Source: Phylloscopus collybita (Eukaryota > Chordata > Aves > Passeriformes > Phylloscopidae). From it: DNA of 64,000 bases. Both the position numbers and the translations under genes were made by a program. Positions 35,896-47,921 of this stretch are shown piece by piece. Location: NCBI GenBank assembly GCA_027886175.1, contig JAJNNQ010000011.1:3286001-3350000 (forward strand), written 5' to 3'. Under the pieces are notes generated by a model. It had not been told where the DNA came from. It did not search any database and saw only the letters and a list, made by a program, of their open reading frames with translations. Position 1 is the first letter of the stretch. Each line of letters begins with the position of its first letter.

Positions 35896-36129
35896 TCCAA
35901 GTGTGTCCTAGTGTGATGTTACGATGTTGATATTCCCAACTGTCTGATGGGTTTATGCTGGATATTACACTCTCTACCTTTAATATTGGATCTGAGAGTA
36001 AAAAGCGGGGAGAAGCGCACAGTTTGTTTTCGGAAACCTTCCCCCTCCGGACTGGCCTTGCTAGTGGGAATCAACAACACAAAGACAGGAGACGGAGAGG
36101 GTTATTTTTCCGTCTGTTTTTTTCTGTTT

Positions 36130-36577
36130 TTAGTTAGTTAATGAATCTGGCTGAGGCGTAGAAGCTTTGGTTTTCTTTTTCCTCTTTTTTTCTTTTTTTT
36201 CACTTTTTTTTTATCTTCTTTTGGAACTGTTCAAACCTCCCCAGGCTGAGGACCCAGGGGAGCACCAGGGGGAGCTTGCACCTGGGACCCACCAAGATCC
36301 ACCCTGCACAGCAACTTTTCCCAGCACCAGAGGGACTGAGAACAGAGCAACCTCCTACAGGAGGGACTTCTTTTCTAATTTGTCATCTCTCCAAAACAGC
36401 ACAAAGTTCTTGTCATCTGGTATTACTCAATTTATTGTGCTGGGGAGTGCTTTTCAAGTTTAATAAACAGGTTTTTATTTCCACTTCTCTCTGAGGGAGT
36501 CACTACTGAACTGGTTGGGGGAGGGGAGGGAGGGCCCTTCAGGAGGTTTCCTCCCAAATTTGCCCTAAACCACTACA
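36130..36577 (+). mobile_element. Solo LTR downstream of ZNF C
   Basis: From about TTAGTTAGTTAATG to CCTAAACCACTACA, with AATAAA at 36460-36466 and the same terminal GGAGGTTTCCTCCCAAATTTGCCC as the LTR at 55874-56298. No primer site or internal region follows, so it is a solo LTR. Its sister is 49290-49757. Confidence 0.65.
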
Positions 36578-37035
36578 CATCTCTTGCTCATCTCATGGTC
36601 TTTATGACGCCATGGCCATGGTTAGGTCATGGTCACCTTATGGTCATGGTCATGAAATGCTCATGGTCATCTTGTGGTCAACACATTACCACAGTCATGT
36701 GCATGGTCACAGTTGTAGTCATGTAACGGTCATTATCTGAGAACCATCATCTCATGTTCATGGTCGTCTACTGATCACAATCACCTCATACTCATGATCC
36801 TCTCATGGGCATGATCTCATGCTCCTGGCTGTGTCATGGTCATCTGATGGTCACGGTCTTCCCATGGCCATGATGACCTCATGGCCATGGTTGTGTCATG
36901 TTCATCTCATGGTCAGCTCATGATCTCGATCACCTCATAGCTGTGTCATGGTCATCTGATGGTCACAGCCCTCTGAGGGTCATCATCGCACGGGCAGGGT
37001 CACAGTCATGGTCATCACATGGTCATGATCATCTC
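36578..37035. repeat. CATGGTCA-type tandem array (copy 1)
   Basis: About 450 bases of irregular TCATGGTCA, TCATCTCATGG and GTCATGG units with CAT/ATG on both strands. Starts right after the solo LTR. The sister array at 49758-50245 differs by several units. Confidence 0.85.
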
Positions 37036-38099
37036 ATGCTGTCTAGATTTGAACAACAGGTGTCTGCTGAGGAAAGAGGAACCTCCCTTGGAACGGAGAA
37101 TTCAAACCTCACTTCCTGTGAATTATTATCATTTTGAAAATTCAGGGGCTCTCAGGCACAGCTATGGGGACAGGAATCCCAGTTCTTTCCTGGTGTGTAT
37201 AACCAGGCAAACAAACCCCACCACCCACAGCATTGATAACAAACAGAACCAGGAGCCCAGGAACAGCTTCCCTGAGCGCGGCACTTTCCCCTGGGGTGCA
37301 GTTCCGGGCACAGCCGGCAGGGGCGCTGGTGGCTCCCGGTGGGCAGGGCAGGTGCGATGATCCCCCCGCGGCTGCAGGGGGCGCTGTGGCGCGGGCTCGG
37401 GGAGCGCGCGGTGATGGCGGCTTTGTCCGGGACGGGAAGGGATGGAGGAGAGGCTTTGCTTCCCAGAGCCCTGGGGCTGCCCATCCCAGTGCCCCTGCAG
37501 GACTCTCGGCAGCAGCAAGCTGGGCCAGCAAGATGTCCCAGCAGTGTGAAAAACGGCGTTTCACCTTGTTCTATTAATTTATAAGTTTAATAAAAAGAAA
37601 ATAAAATAGAATAAAAATAGACAATAAGGAGACAAAAGATGATAGCTTCTCAACTGAGGGTGCAAAGCAACACACCGCCCATTCGAAATTCTTTGGTGTT
37701 TAAAAGACTTCGTGTTACATATTTAAATAAGCTAATGCATGATTCAAATATTCATTTTGGTTTCAAGACCCCCCTAAGCATACAGTTTACCTGTGGGATT
37801 CCACGCAGTCTAGATGCATGTTGTAAATCTGTCTTCCGAAGATTCAAAGGCTTAATTGTTCCTTGTCAGAAATCTTTAGTTCAGGAATTCCAGACGTCCC
37901 TTCTGTCTTCTCTCTAGTTGGGGAGTAAAAAAACAAAAACAACCCCCATTTCTACTTTGTTACAATCTGAAAATATACCTTCGTTACATTTTTAAATTCC
38001 ACAAATAAAAGGAAATACAGTACAACCTTCTTACACTATATGTATAACATTCATTACAATATTTGCGAAAAGCCAGCTCCAAAATGTGCATTTCTAACA
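37036..38099. mobile_element. LTR pieces with an embedded CpG-rich segment (copy 1)
   Basis: GAACAACAGGTGTCTGCTGAGG (37052) and CTTGGAACGGAGAATTCAAAC resemble songbird LTR starts. A CpG-rich segment (37270-37560; CCGGCAGGGGCGCTGG, GCGCGCGGTGATGG) follows, then AT-rich DNA ending in TGTTAGAAATGC read on the minus strand at 38099. Frames across the GC-rich part are not preserved in the sister at 50249-51309 (one-base difference near 50560). Confidence 0.5.
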
Positions 38100-39180
38100 G
38101 TCCCAAAAGGATCCTCTCCCTGCACTGCTAACACAGGCACAGACCCCTCAGACAAGTCCAGGCTTGTTTCAGGCAGCGTAGGACCCAGGGTAAATGTAGC
38201 AAGATGAATCCTGCATGGCTCCTTCAGAGGGGTTGGATGAATCAGTGGAGAAAGGAAATGGATCTGCCTCAGGAGTCTTGTCCAGAGATTTTATTCCAGT
38301 TACAGCAGCACTTCTGAACCGTGTGACTGCCCTGAGCAGAACCCCGACCATGTGCCTGTGCTGGGTTTTCACCTGGGAGAGGGGGAAGGGGGAGGGCACA
38401 CAGCCTACCTACCAGAGAGGGACAGGGCGTGACCCGAGGGCTAAAGGGCAGCCTAAAGGTCAAATCACCTGTGAGGAGGGGTGGGCCCTCTCTGCCGGGG
38501 CCAATTCCTTCGATGGGCAGCCCCTGCAGAATCTCAGGTTGCTTGGTAAACCCGGTGTATTATAATCATTCCCTCAGGGTTGGCTGGGAAAAACCTACCC
38601 CGGGGGAGGGGAAGAATCTCCAAAAGGGAGCCCACCTTGAAAACCTTAAAGGCACACCACAACACCTGTTCATGTTAAAGGACGTTAATTACTTACCTGT
38701 TATTGATGATTTCACTCCATTGATCCCCTTCCATTGTACACCGGAATCCATTTCCCGTCGGGAACCACTGCCACTGCTCCCCAAGATGGCGCACATGCAA
38801 ATGAGGAGACACCAGGGAACGATGGGACAATATTTCAGGGTGAAGACCCCAAAGGCAACGAGCCATTACAACACCAAAGACTGAAAGTGACTTCTTCAGC
38901 TGAGGAGAACAGTGGTGAACATCCGGCTACCAACTAAAGACCTCCGACTCCTCGCCATGACCGGACAGTACCGGGCCAGTGTGACAGCCCCGGACCACGA
39001 CCCTACAAGTGACTTCCCAGGGACTCTGGTGGGGACGGGAGCCCCAGCTCTGCCGTGTCCTCCTCGGCGCCGTCCAGCGGGAGCAGTGGCCGTGTGCGCG
39101 ACCCCTCGGGCCCCCACCCAGCGCTGTTTTTCAATAAAGGCCTTTTCAAAGGAGCTGGTCTGCTGGCCCCATTCTTAACA
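38100..39180 (+). mobile_element. LTR ending CCCATTCTTAACA (copy 1)
   Basis: Carries AATAAA at 39133-39138 (TTTTTCAATAAAGGCC) about 40 bases before the end. The left boundary is uncertain, perhaps near 38350. A frame of 151 codons (38429-38884) is almost identical in the sister 51640-52095, as expected from a recent duplication, and shows no known domain. The inverse copy begins TGTTAAGAATGGGG at about 63465. Confidence 0.55.
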
Positions 39181-39834
39181 GCTTGGGGACATCATTGGGG
39201 TGATGGCATCATCGGGAACATGGCTGGTGTCACTTGTCCCCTCCCCTCTCCCTGCATGGTGTTTGAGACAAAACTGGGGAATTTTCTGGAGATTTTCATT
39301 GAAACTGTCCCAAATCCTGATGGGAATTCCTGGGGTGACCTCACTGGGGACACTCAGGGAACATGCAGGGACACTCAGAGACACTTGGGGTTGTTCAGGG
39401 CACTCAGGGGCACTTGGGGACATGCAGGAATTCGGGGGCAGGAGGTGCATGAGCCCCCTGGGTGCCTGCAGGAGAGGGGGTTATAAATGACAATATCAAT
39501 GACAAGATCAATGACAATACAATATTGGTTTTTGCATTCACATGTCAGCTTTTGCATGTTGTCATTGATCACAACGATTTTGATACGGTACAATTTATAA
39601 TTCCTTTCAGCTGCTTTTTGGCGTAACATTATCAGTTTGTGTGTACACTGCATAGCCAACAGAAATGGCCGTGTAATACATTGATTTTATATCATAGGCC
39701 TTAGAAAAATATTAAAATACAGACTGCACAATGCTGAAATGCTTTTATAGTATAATTATTATAGCTAATCTTTATATAATAACTGACTTTTACAATGGAA
39801 CTAACTCAGAGAATGATGTTAGTTTTAAAGACAG
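39181..39834 (+). repeat. HELX 3' flank block without HELX gene, then CAATGACAATAT LTR-like block (copy 1)
   Basis: 39181-39480 matches the sequence after HELX stop codons (TGTCACTTGTCCCCTCCCCTC, TTTGAGACAAA). Then three 12-base units and the AT-rich block. No HELX coding sequence is present upstream; the LTR end sits where the gene would be. Confidence 0.65.
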
Positions 39835-40591
39835 GTGTGTGCCAGGAAAAGCCAGAGCCTCCCTTGGAATGGAGAATTCAAACTCCATCCCTCCAAATTA
39901 TTATAGTTTAGAAAATTCAGGGGCTCTCAGGCAAAGAAATGGGGACAGAACACGATGCCGGTGCTCTTCAGCCCAGCCAGCTCCCGGCACCGGCGCCAGG
40001 AGTGGGCTGCCCCCAGAAAGCCAGGCAATCCGGGGTGCAGCTGCAGGGCACAGCTGCTCTATAGCACAGGTGGCACGCGTCCAGGGCAGGGACAAGGGAC
40101 AGGGAGAGGCCTTCTGGGTGATTTCCAAAGGTGTTTATTGCCCAGAGGGTCAGGGACAGAAAAAGGCACAGAACCTGGGCTTGCAGGGGCTTATAAGTGG
40201 GGGAGGTCTGGGGAGAGGATACAATTTCCAACCCATGAGGGTGACATGGGGGAGGAACATAAGGCGGGGAGTACAATGCACAGAGCAATGAAAGAACACA
40301 AGGGGAGGGAACAGTTTAAACCAACCACTGGGGCATCGAAGGTTGGGGGATTGACAGGGAAGGGTCTGGAAGAAGGGGCAGGGTGAGGGAAGGATTGACA
40401 ATTCTGTAGGAGGAGGGAAGGGCAGGTCGAGGGAAGACAACCAGGGCAAAACCAACAATAAAACCAGGGGGAAAGGAACAATGAATTAGGGATAAAATAT
40501 ACTGTAACAATTAAAAACATGGGGTGGGGGGTGTATAAAACTGACCATGAAAACTGAGCTGCAATTGGAAACACAATAAAAACACACCACA
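39835..40591 (-). mobile_element. LTR (same family as 5905-6659), copy in first 13.2 kb unit
   Basis: Minus-strand start TGTTGTGGTGTG at 40591, AATAAA complement near 40136-40141. It abuts CAGAAAGAGATTACTGG and the ZNF tail fragment, the same junction as in the second unit and, inverted, at 21188. Confidence 0.7.
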
Positions 40592-40670
40592 ACAGAAAGA
40601 GATTACTGGAACCCTGTAGTTGAGAGCACACTCACTCCAGTGCCCCCTTTAAAATTGTCTCTCCAACTGA

Positions 40671-40835
<165 letters not shown>

Positions 40836-42299
40836 GGGAAGCCCTGCAAGTGCTCTGAGTGCAGGAAGAGCTTCCTTTGTGCCCTGCTCCAGCTCCATCC
40901 TCATGGGAAGATCGGCGTTGGATGATCCCCAGTGATCGCCGTTGGGCAGAGCCTTGGTGACCCCCGTTCCTGGTGATCCCTGTTGGGTGTGGGGAAGGTC
41001 TTGGAGAGATTTCTTTCCCTTCTTGTCCCACTGTGATTTGGTTGGTATTAAATTCCCTCCCTGTTCCCAGGCTGGATCTGTTTTGCCTTTGCCGGTGCTC
41101 AGGGTGGGATTGCTCCTGGTCCTTCTCTTGACTCCTGGGCCTTTCCTTCTATTTCCTGTCCCTGTGCAGTTGCAGAGGGCAGGGGCAGAGTGGTTTTGGT
41201 GGCTCCTGGCATCCAGGCAGGGCCAGCCAGCCCCGGGGTTCCTGAGGGTCTTGTGGGCATCCCCCATTTGCGGGACATCCCCGCTGGAGGAGGGTGTCCC
41301 CCCGTGGTGCAGCCCCAGCCCTCAGGCAGCGCTCAGCCAAGCACAGAACACCCTCAGCTGGGGCCTCATTTTTTGTGCACCCCTGAGCCCCTGGAAATCT
41401 CCATCCCAATTTTGGGTTAACCTGAGCTCCTGTCTATCTGGGAGCCCATTTTTGGAGCTGTGTTGGGATTGCAGGGCCTGGTTTTGGTAGCAGGGGGTTT
41501 CAGGGCTGGCTTTTGAGAGAAGCTGCCAGAAGCTTCCTCTGTGTCCAGCAGAGCCAATCCGTGGTGCCTCCAAAGATCTGAGGTGCCGCATGCTGAGATC
41601 CACGGGGGTGCAGAGATCCCCCAGAGCCCCTGGAGGAGCCCATGGCAGAGCAGGGGAATGCCTGACAGGAGGCTGTGACCCCGGGGGACACCTGCGGACA
41701 GAGGGGCCCCACTGGAGCAGCCTGTCCTTGAGGGACGGAGCCTGTGGCAGAGTGACCCAGGCTGCAGCAGTTTGAGGGGGGCTGTTCCCCATGGGATGGG
41801 CTGAGCTTGAAGGAGTTCCTGGAGAACTCTGCTGTGGGAGGGAGCCCAGGGTGAAGCAGGGGAACAGCTCCTGTCCCTGAGCAGCCGGAAAAGCCCCGGG
41901 GCACGAACTGACCATGGCCCCATTCCCTGTCTCCCTGCTCTGCCGGGGGAGGAGGTGGAGCTGGAAGGAGGGAGGCGTCAGGGGAGGCTGATTTTAAGGG
42001 TCTTCATTTACTTCTCATTTTTGGAGTGCTCTGAATTTTTGGAGTTTTCTGCCAGAAATCTCTCCCCTCTTCCATTCATAGACAGGAGACTGGGGCAGTT
42101 TTCCCTTTTTCGGGGAAATCAAAGTGACGAACTGAGGCTCGTAGTTAGAGGGTAGGAGAAGCGAGGCTTCAGGGCTTCCCTCTGAGTCGGAGGCACCCAG
42201 CAGGCAGGGCTGGGCAAGGCGGTGCGGGAGGTGCGGAGAACTTTGTTTGTGTTTTCAGCTCCATCCCGCCTCGGGCCCGGGCCCGTCCCAGGGCTGTTC
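40836..42299. other. ZNF tail-fragment 3' flank (first unit)
   Basis: Vestigial finger GKPCKC then noncoding sequence, copied at 54064-55480 and inverted at 19481-20942. Antisense frames (41322-41923) differ in frame between copies. No gene supported. Confidence 0.4.
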
Positions 42300-42552
42300 C
42301 TCATCTGCGGCTTTGCCCTCAGACAGCCCGGGGGCGGGGCCTGAGAGCGCGGGGCGGGGCTGGGCCGCGTGCAGAGCCCGCCCATACCTCGCGGCCATTG
42401 GCTGATGGTGTTGCCACTCCTGGCTCTCGCTGCGCACTGATTGGGCAGAGCAGGCAGAAGGACAGCCCTGGCTTTTCAGGGGCGCCATTTTCGGATCCTC
42501 GGTGTGGAGAAGGCGGCGGCGGCGGCGGAGCTCGGAGGCGGCCCCGGCGCAG
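42300..42552 (+). promoter_or_regulatory. CpG-island promoter and noncoding exon 1 of ZNF D
   Basis: ATTGG boxes at 42397-42401 and 42440-42444, then GGGGCGCCATTTTCGGATCC and a GGCGGCGGCGGCGGCGGAG leader ending GGCGCAG at 42552 with donor GTGGGAGCC. It points at ZNF D, whose coding exon starts 5.4 kb downstream. Confidence 0.7.
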
Positions 42553-44269
42553 GTGGGAGCCGCGCTGGGTTGTGCCGGGGCTCGGGGCTGGCTGCGGGCG
42601 GAGGGGGCGGCAGGGGGCTCTGGCTGTGGCTGGGTTGTGCCGTGTCCGCGCCGTGTTCCCCGTGCCCTGAGGGCGCTGCGGGAGCGGCTGCCCGCGGTCT
42701 CCTTCCCGTGGGTGCCTGGGCTAAGAGATAATCTGATCGCAGCATCGATGGGAAATGTCGCGGTCCTCCTTTGAGTGGATTGAGTGGTTATTAGTTCGAG
42801 GACAGCTTGTAATCTAATGATGCAATTCAAATTATAAATGCCTTCTCTGGCTCCTGATCTGAATTCCTTGGGGTCCCAGGAGCTGCTCCGTGGTGTTGTA
42901 GGATTTGTTCTGGTGGCCGTTTCATCTTTTCCCCATTTCTGAGGCGCTCCCTCCTGCGTGGGCTGCGTCAATTGACCGCTTTTCTCTGATTAAATGGTAA
43001 ATTTTGATTTCCAGCTGATTTGGGTGAACTTGCGGTAGCTAAAAACACCCAGAGGTCTGATACCCCCTGTACAGCACAGACAATGCCAGCACATGTTAGA
43101 GTGGGGAGAAGGATGATTCCCCCCCACAGACGCTTTTTTACATGAAGTTTTCATAACAATCTCGGTTTGATGTTTTCCTTTGCAATTGAACCCATTTCTG
43201 TTGCAGAGTCAGAGATCCTCACCCTGGGCTCTGCCTTTAGCTGTGCAAATTCTGTCTTTGTGAGCAGGCAGAGCTTGGGCTGAGGGACAGAGGGAATCAG
43301 CCCAATTCCTGCCCCAGGCAAGGAGCCCCTGGTGCATTGTCCAGGCTTTTCCCCAACAGGGTTAATTTGCATTTCTAAAGCTTTTCTCTTGGCTGCCTGG
43401 AGGAATCTCTCTGCCTTGGCAGGCACTGAATGACTCATGTGTGCCATACACACAATCTGCTTTTTTTTTTTTTTCTTTTTTTTTCTTTAAACAGTATTCT
43501 GTTAACTGTTTCAGAGTTAAAGTGTCACCTTTAAAGCTGTTCTGGTTTTGCAAAATGGAATCTCAAGGTGACCTTTGAAAAACCCATTTTCCAAAATGTT
43601 GTGATCACTGAGAGCCACACACAAACACACACAAAAAACATTCCAAAGCAATCAAGGTTTTTCTACTTCTTCTCCTAAGACTACAAATTGATTCTCACAC
43701 CCCTGGCCCAAATCTAAATGGTTATATAAAATTAGAATTATTGCAAAAAAATATTCTGATTGTAATCTTTTAATTGAAATTGGGAAAACGCAGAACTCTT
43801 CAACAAAATCTTATTGTCAGAGACTCAAGGCATTACTTGATTCTGGCCAGGATGAGCCACTGAGATCATTTCATCCACACATAGCCCGGTGTGCAGAGAA
43901 AATCATTCCATGCCATGTGAGTTTTACTGATTTTTCCCTAAACTTTTTACAGTCTGAACCCATAGAAATCCCTTGGTTTGATGGTCATTTCTTCCAAGTT
44001 GCTGAGGTCTCAGGATTTGATTTCCTGTTGGACCCGGATTCCTTTGCCTCTGCTGTTAATCAGGTCTGCACTGCTGGAATTCCTTCTCAGCCTTTTCCAG
44101 CCCAGGTGTCTGCAGCTCTTCCAGGGGCAGTGTCTGGGCTGGGTGTTGGTTGCTGGTTGCTGATGGTCGTTGATGTTTTGTTGATGGTCGTTCTCTCTGT
44201 GGGGATCTTTTGGGCTCTTCCCAGTCTGCTGAGATGTTCAACTCATCTCTGCTGAGTGCTGTAACATCC
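42553..44269. other. ZNF D intron, 5' part
   Basis: Mirror of 16980-19220 without its most promoter-proximal part (match resumes near 42840). It has a T-run (43462-43489) opposite the A-run at 17781. Some frames survive as shadows; no gene. Confidence 0.45.
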
Positions 44270-46950
44270 CTTCAAATAAAACCTTGAAAATTCCTTTCCC
44301 CGGGGCAAAGGCCAACCGAGGCTGAGTGGAGGAATGAAATAAAAAACAATTTTAAAGTCGGTCTCTTTTCCACCCATCTAAGCCCAGCCAGCCCAGAGTG
44401 TGAGTCTGGCTGAGGCCCAGAGTGGAATTCTCCCGGTGTCTCCCCAGCCCCTGTGGCAGTGCAGGCACAGAAAGCCCTGAAGCTGCAGCAGTGGCAGCAA
44501 GGATTGGCCCGCAGTGCCTGGAGATGCCAAGGGAGGGTGCCCAGGCAGAGCATTCCAGCAGAGGATCTGTGGGCAGGCACAGGGGCTTCCCCCGCTGTGG
44601 AGCCCTGGCTGCTGCTCCCTTGCCTTCAGTGCAGGCTCAGCCGTGGGGAATTGCAGGATCAGGACTGCACAGTCAGGAATTGTAAAGCAGGTTTGTTTTA
44701 TTCCTGCTGGGACGCCTACGGGATCTTTCCACCACTGATGCCGACCTGGTGGAGACAGGTTCCAGGTTTAAATGCACTCAGATCCCACAAAGCTGCACCT
44801 CCCTGCCCACCCATCCTTTGCCCATTCTCTGCCTTCTTGCCCTTTATATTACAATCAGCCTTTTGTGGTGCCACGCCTTCTGGTGGTCGCTGGCAGGGGT
44901 GTCCTGATGAGGTCAGAATTCTTCCTCGGTGTTCAGTCTTTGACCTCCCTCTCTGAGCAGGTGCAGAGAAGGTTTGGGGAATTCCCAGGTCAGTTTTTCC
45001 TGGCTGAAACCAGCAGCCTGGTTCTTGCTGTTTTTTTAATCAACTGGTTCTGCTTTGTTGGGTCTTCACAATACCTAAGTCCAGCTTCAGTGAGTTTTAA
45101 CAATACATCTTCTCTCTGTGGCCTTTACCTGGCACCCAAATTCCTTTGGATTCTGTTCATGGGTCCAACCTTACAAGTTACACTCCTATGTCTTCTGGTA
45201 TGACTTGTTTCTCTTCTTTTACACAATTGCTAAATGAGCCGTATATATTTCTGTTCTCCCCTTCACCTGTTTAAGCACTTTATATGTTTCTAAAATTCTG
45301 AATTTTCATATCCATATACATTTCCCATATCAGCAGCCTCCCATCCTCCTCCTCCTTCCCATTCCTTGGGCAGGACCCGATGTCCTGGTTGGATGTTGTC
45401 AGCAGCAAAGTCCCAAGGTGGGTGTGTCCCATGAATATCTCACAGCCCCGGCCCAAATCTCTCTCACTTGGATGCAGCCATGGGTTTCTTCCCAGCCCTC
45501 TGTGCAGGCTGTTCCAGCAGGAGGCTGGGTTAAACCCTTCCCCTCTCCTCAATTCTAAATCCTCCTGTGCCACTGAACAAGTTCCATCCTGTAATAACCC
45601 AGTACTGCTCACCCCTTTAGAAGCTCTTGTGGTTCCCAAAGCTTTGAGTTGGTGCCAGACTTGAGGAGATTCTCCTGCCATCAGTTGTCAGGCCTCAGTT
45701 CCCCTTCAGGCTGTGGCTGCACAATTCTGCAGACAATGAGGCCACTCTCTGGCCACTGGGTTCAGCATTTTAGCCAAGGAATTCCTTTGGCCTGGCTGTG
45801 TTTAACATCCACATACAATTCAAATTCTTTTTTCCTTTCTGGGCAGTCCAGCAGAGGAGCCTCAGTTAATCTGCTTTTTAACCCTTAAAAATTCTTCTTT
45901 CCCTCTGGGCTCCATCCATCCAGTTTCTTGGGAGACCCCTGGCTCCAAAAGCCCTGCCTTTCCCAGGGGCTCAATACCAGGCTGTGAGCCCTTCCTTCCC
46001 TCCCTGGGAAGAGGGGATTGCTTTTATACCCCACTTGTCCTGGTGGCTTCAGAGGAATTTGGAGAGGCTGGGGATCTGATTTTCCCAATTTCCCTGGGGC
46101 TGCCCACACTTCTGGGTTCACTTCAGCCCAGGCCTTGCCAGACATTTGTCACAGAGGTACAGGAGAACTAGCCTGTGTATCACCTTTGACAATATTAATT
46201 TGCATTCCCAATTTAGCCATCAAATCCCTTCCCAGTGAATGACAATCACATTTAGGAGCAAATGAAAATTCCTACATTTCCAACCCATCTCCACATCTGC
46301 TAAGAGTGGTTGAATAAAACACAGCTGCTCATCTTTCCCACTCGCCCCCTGAATAATCAAAGACATTTTTGGCCTTTCCCCCCCTTAGGTGTGAGATTGA
46401 GAGTGGATGGAGAGGCCCCTGTGTCTGTGAGGAAAGGCCTCCTGTCGATGCAGAGCCACCCTGAATGTTCTCCAGGGCTCCAGTGCGGTGGGTCCCTGGT
46501 GTGCTAGGAGCTCTGCCACCCCTCCCAGTCCATGTCCCTGCAGGGGTGGACTTGCTGCTGGTGAGGGTGCTGCTGTCTGTGCTTGCAGTGTCCTTGTGGC
46601 CTGCAGCTGGCAGCCTGATTCCTTGCCAGGGGCTGTTTGGGTGGGCTCTCCCCTGCCCAGGAGGGCAATGCCTCTGCCAGGTCCTTGTGGCCGAGCCGGT
46701 GCCCTGGGTGCTGGGGCCCCCTTGGGCCCTGGGCTTGATCCCTCAGGGGCTGTAGAAACTCTGCCATGGCCTTTGCCTTCCCCTTGGCCTTTTCCTCCTC
46801 CCTTCTTGCCTTCCCCTGCTGTGCCTTTGTGACCAAGTGCTGCAGGGGCTTCTTGTGCCCCTCCTGCAGCCCCCCTGAGTGCCTGTGGGTGCTCATCCTC
46901 TGACAGCTGCTGAGCTTTCTGCAAAACCATTCATTTCTGCAGTACCCCAA
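44270..46950 (-). pseudogene. Decayed endogenous retrovirus gag-pol (copy in ZNF D intron)
   Basis: Read on the minus strand: Lys/Glu-rich gag end (46930-46600), protease region near 46400, the start of reverse transcriptase (46145-45885, including WAEVNPEVWA and KSDPQPLQIPLKPP), then an RNase H-like segment (KEFELYVDVKH near 45830) and further broken pol-like frames to 45280. 44340-44690 mirrors 16620-16920. Compared with the ZNF A copy it lacks the reverse transcriptase core but retains 44700-45880, absent there, so each is a different deletion derivative. Antisense to ZNF D. Confidence 0.7.
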
Positions 46951-47921
46951 GCAAAGTCATTCAAGGATAATCTCGATCATTGCAGGTGGAATCCACATTT
47001 CCAGTCTTCTTCCTCTTTTCCATCATCCTTTTTCTTACCAGAGTGATTCCTGCTGCTGCTTCTTGCCTTCACCATATTCCTGCACATTCCCCTTCACCCT
47101 TTCCCTTCCCAGCACAACAACACCATCCATCCCCTTCTGTCTAAATCCCTTCTTGACTTCCCTCATTGCCCCCCTGGGTGTCCATGTCCTTAATTACCTC
47201 TGGGAGAATGAGCAAACTGCCTCAACATTCTCCCAAGGGACCCTTCAGAGATATTTTGGGATCATCCTCCCTTTTGCTGGGACCCCGTCCTGGCTTTCCC
47301 TTTTCCACCCTGCATGGGTGCCCTGCCATGTTTCCTCCCTGAAGATCCCAGTGTCCTCCCTGATGAGATTTTCAGTGCTCTCTCCCTGCTGACTCTTCCC
47401 AGACTGCCCTGATCTCTTGCTTGTGTTCAGTCTCTTGATTGTACCCCCTTAATATGCACCCCACTTATGTCTGGGTAGGGATATTCACAGCTCTGTTCAG
47501 TCTTTGTTCTTCTTCTACTCGAAGTTCACGAATGTAGCAGGACCTTGGCTGAGCAGCAGTCTGTGTGGTCAGTTAATAACATTTTCTGGAACTGAGGGCT
47601 TCTTCTGTCCCTTCCTTATGTCCAAGTGCCTGGCCCTATCTCTAAGCAGATTCCCAGCATCTGTTTGTAAAGACACTTTCCTCTTCCTTTCATGTCCCTT
47701 TTTACAGGAAGTCCTTTTGATTTAGAAGAGGTTTTGGCTGAGTCTTGTTATTTGGGGAGTTTTTGATCTGTGTCTTGATATTTGGAGGACTTTTGGGCTG
47801 AATATTTGTATTTTGGAGGTTCTTACAGACACAAGGTGCCCAATGATTTTTTGAGATGGACTTGGGCAAGGAGGAACCCCCAGCCTAAGGTGCTCTCCTC
47901 TTGTTTTCTCCCCCAAACAAG
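46951..47921 (+). other. ZNF D intron, 3' part
   Basis: Matches 29540-30527 inverted and 33660-34736 in part (GTGGAATCCACATTTCC, CCTGCATGGGTGCCCTGCC, AGAAGTTCACGAATGTAGC). Ends in the acceptor of the coding exon. No gene seen. Confidence 0.5.

Noticed and set aside
37233..37577. GC-rich frames at 37.2 and 50.4 kb as a conserved gene start
   Set aside because: A one-base difference near 50560 changes the frame between copies, and there is no splice or domain evidence. A CpG-rich LTR or promoter segment is more likely.
38429..38884. 151-codon frame nearly identical at 51640-52095
   Set aside because: The DNA itself is nearly identical over more than 1 kb from recent duplication, the frame lies in LTR sequence, and no domain was recognised.
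42390..42450. ATTGG boxes in ZNF promoters as MHC class II Y boxes
   Set aside because: No X1/X2 elements lie about 34 bases upstream. These are ordinary CCAAT boxes in CpG promoters.
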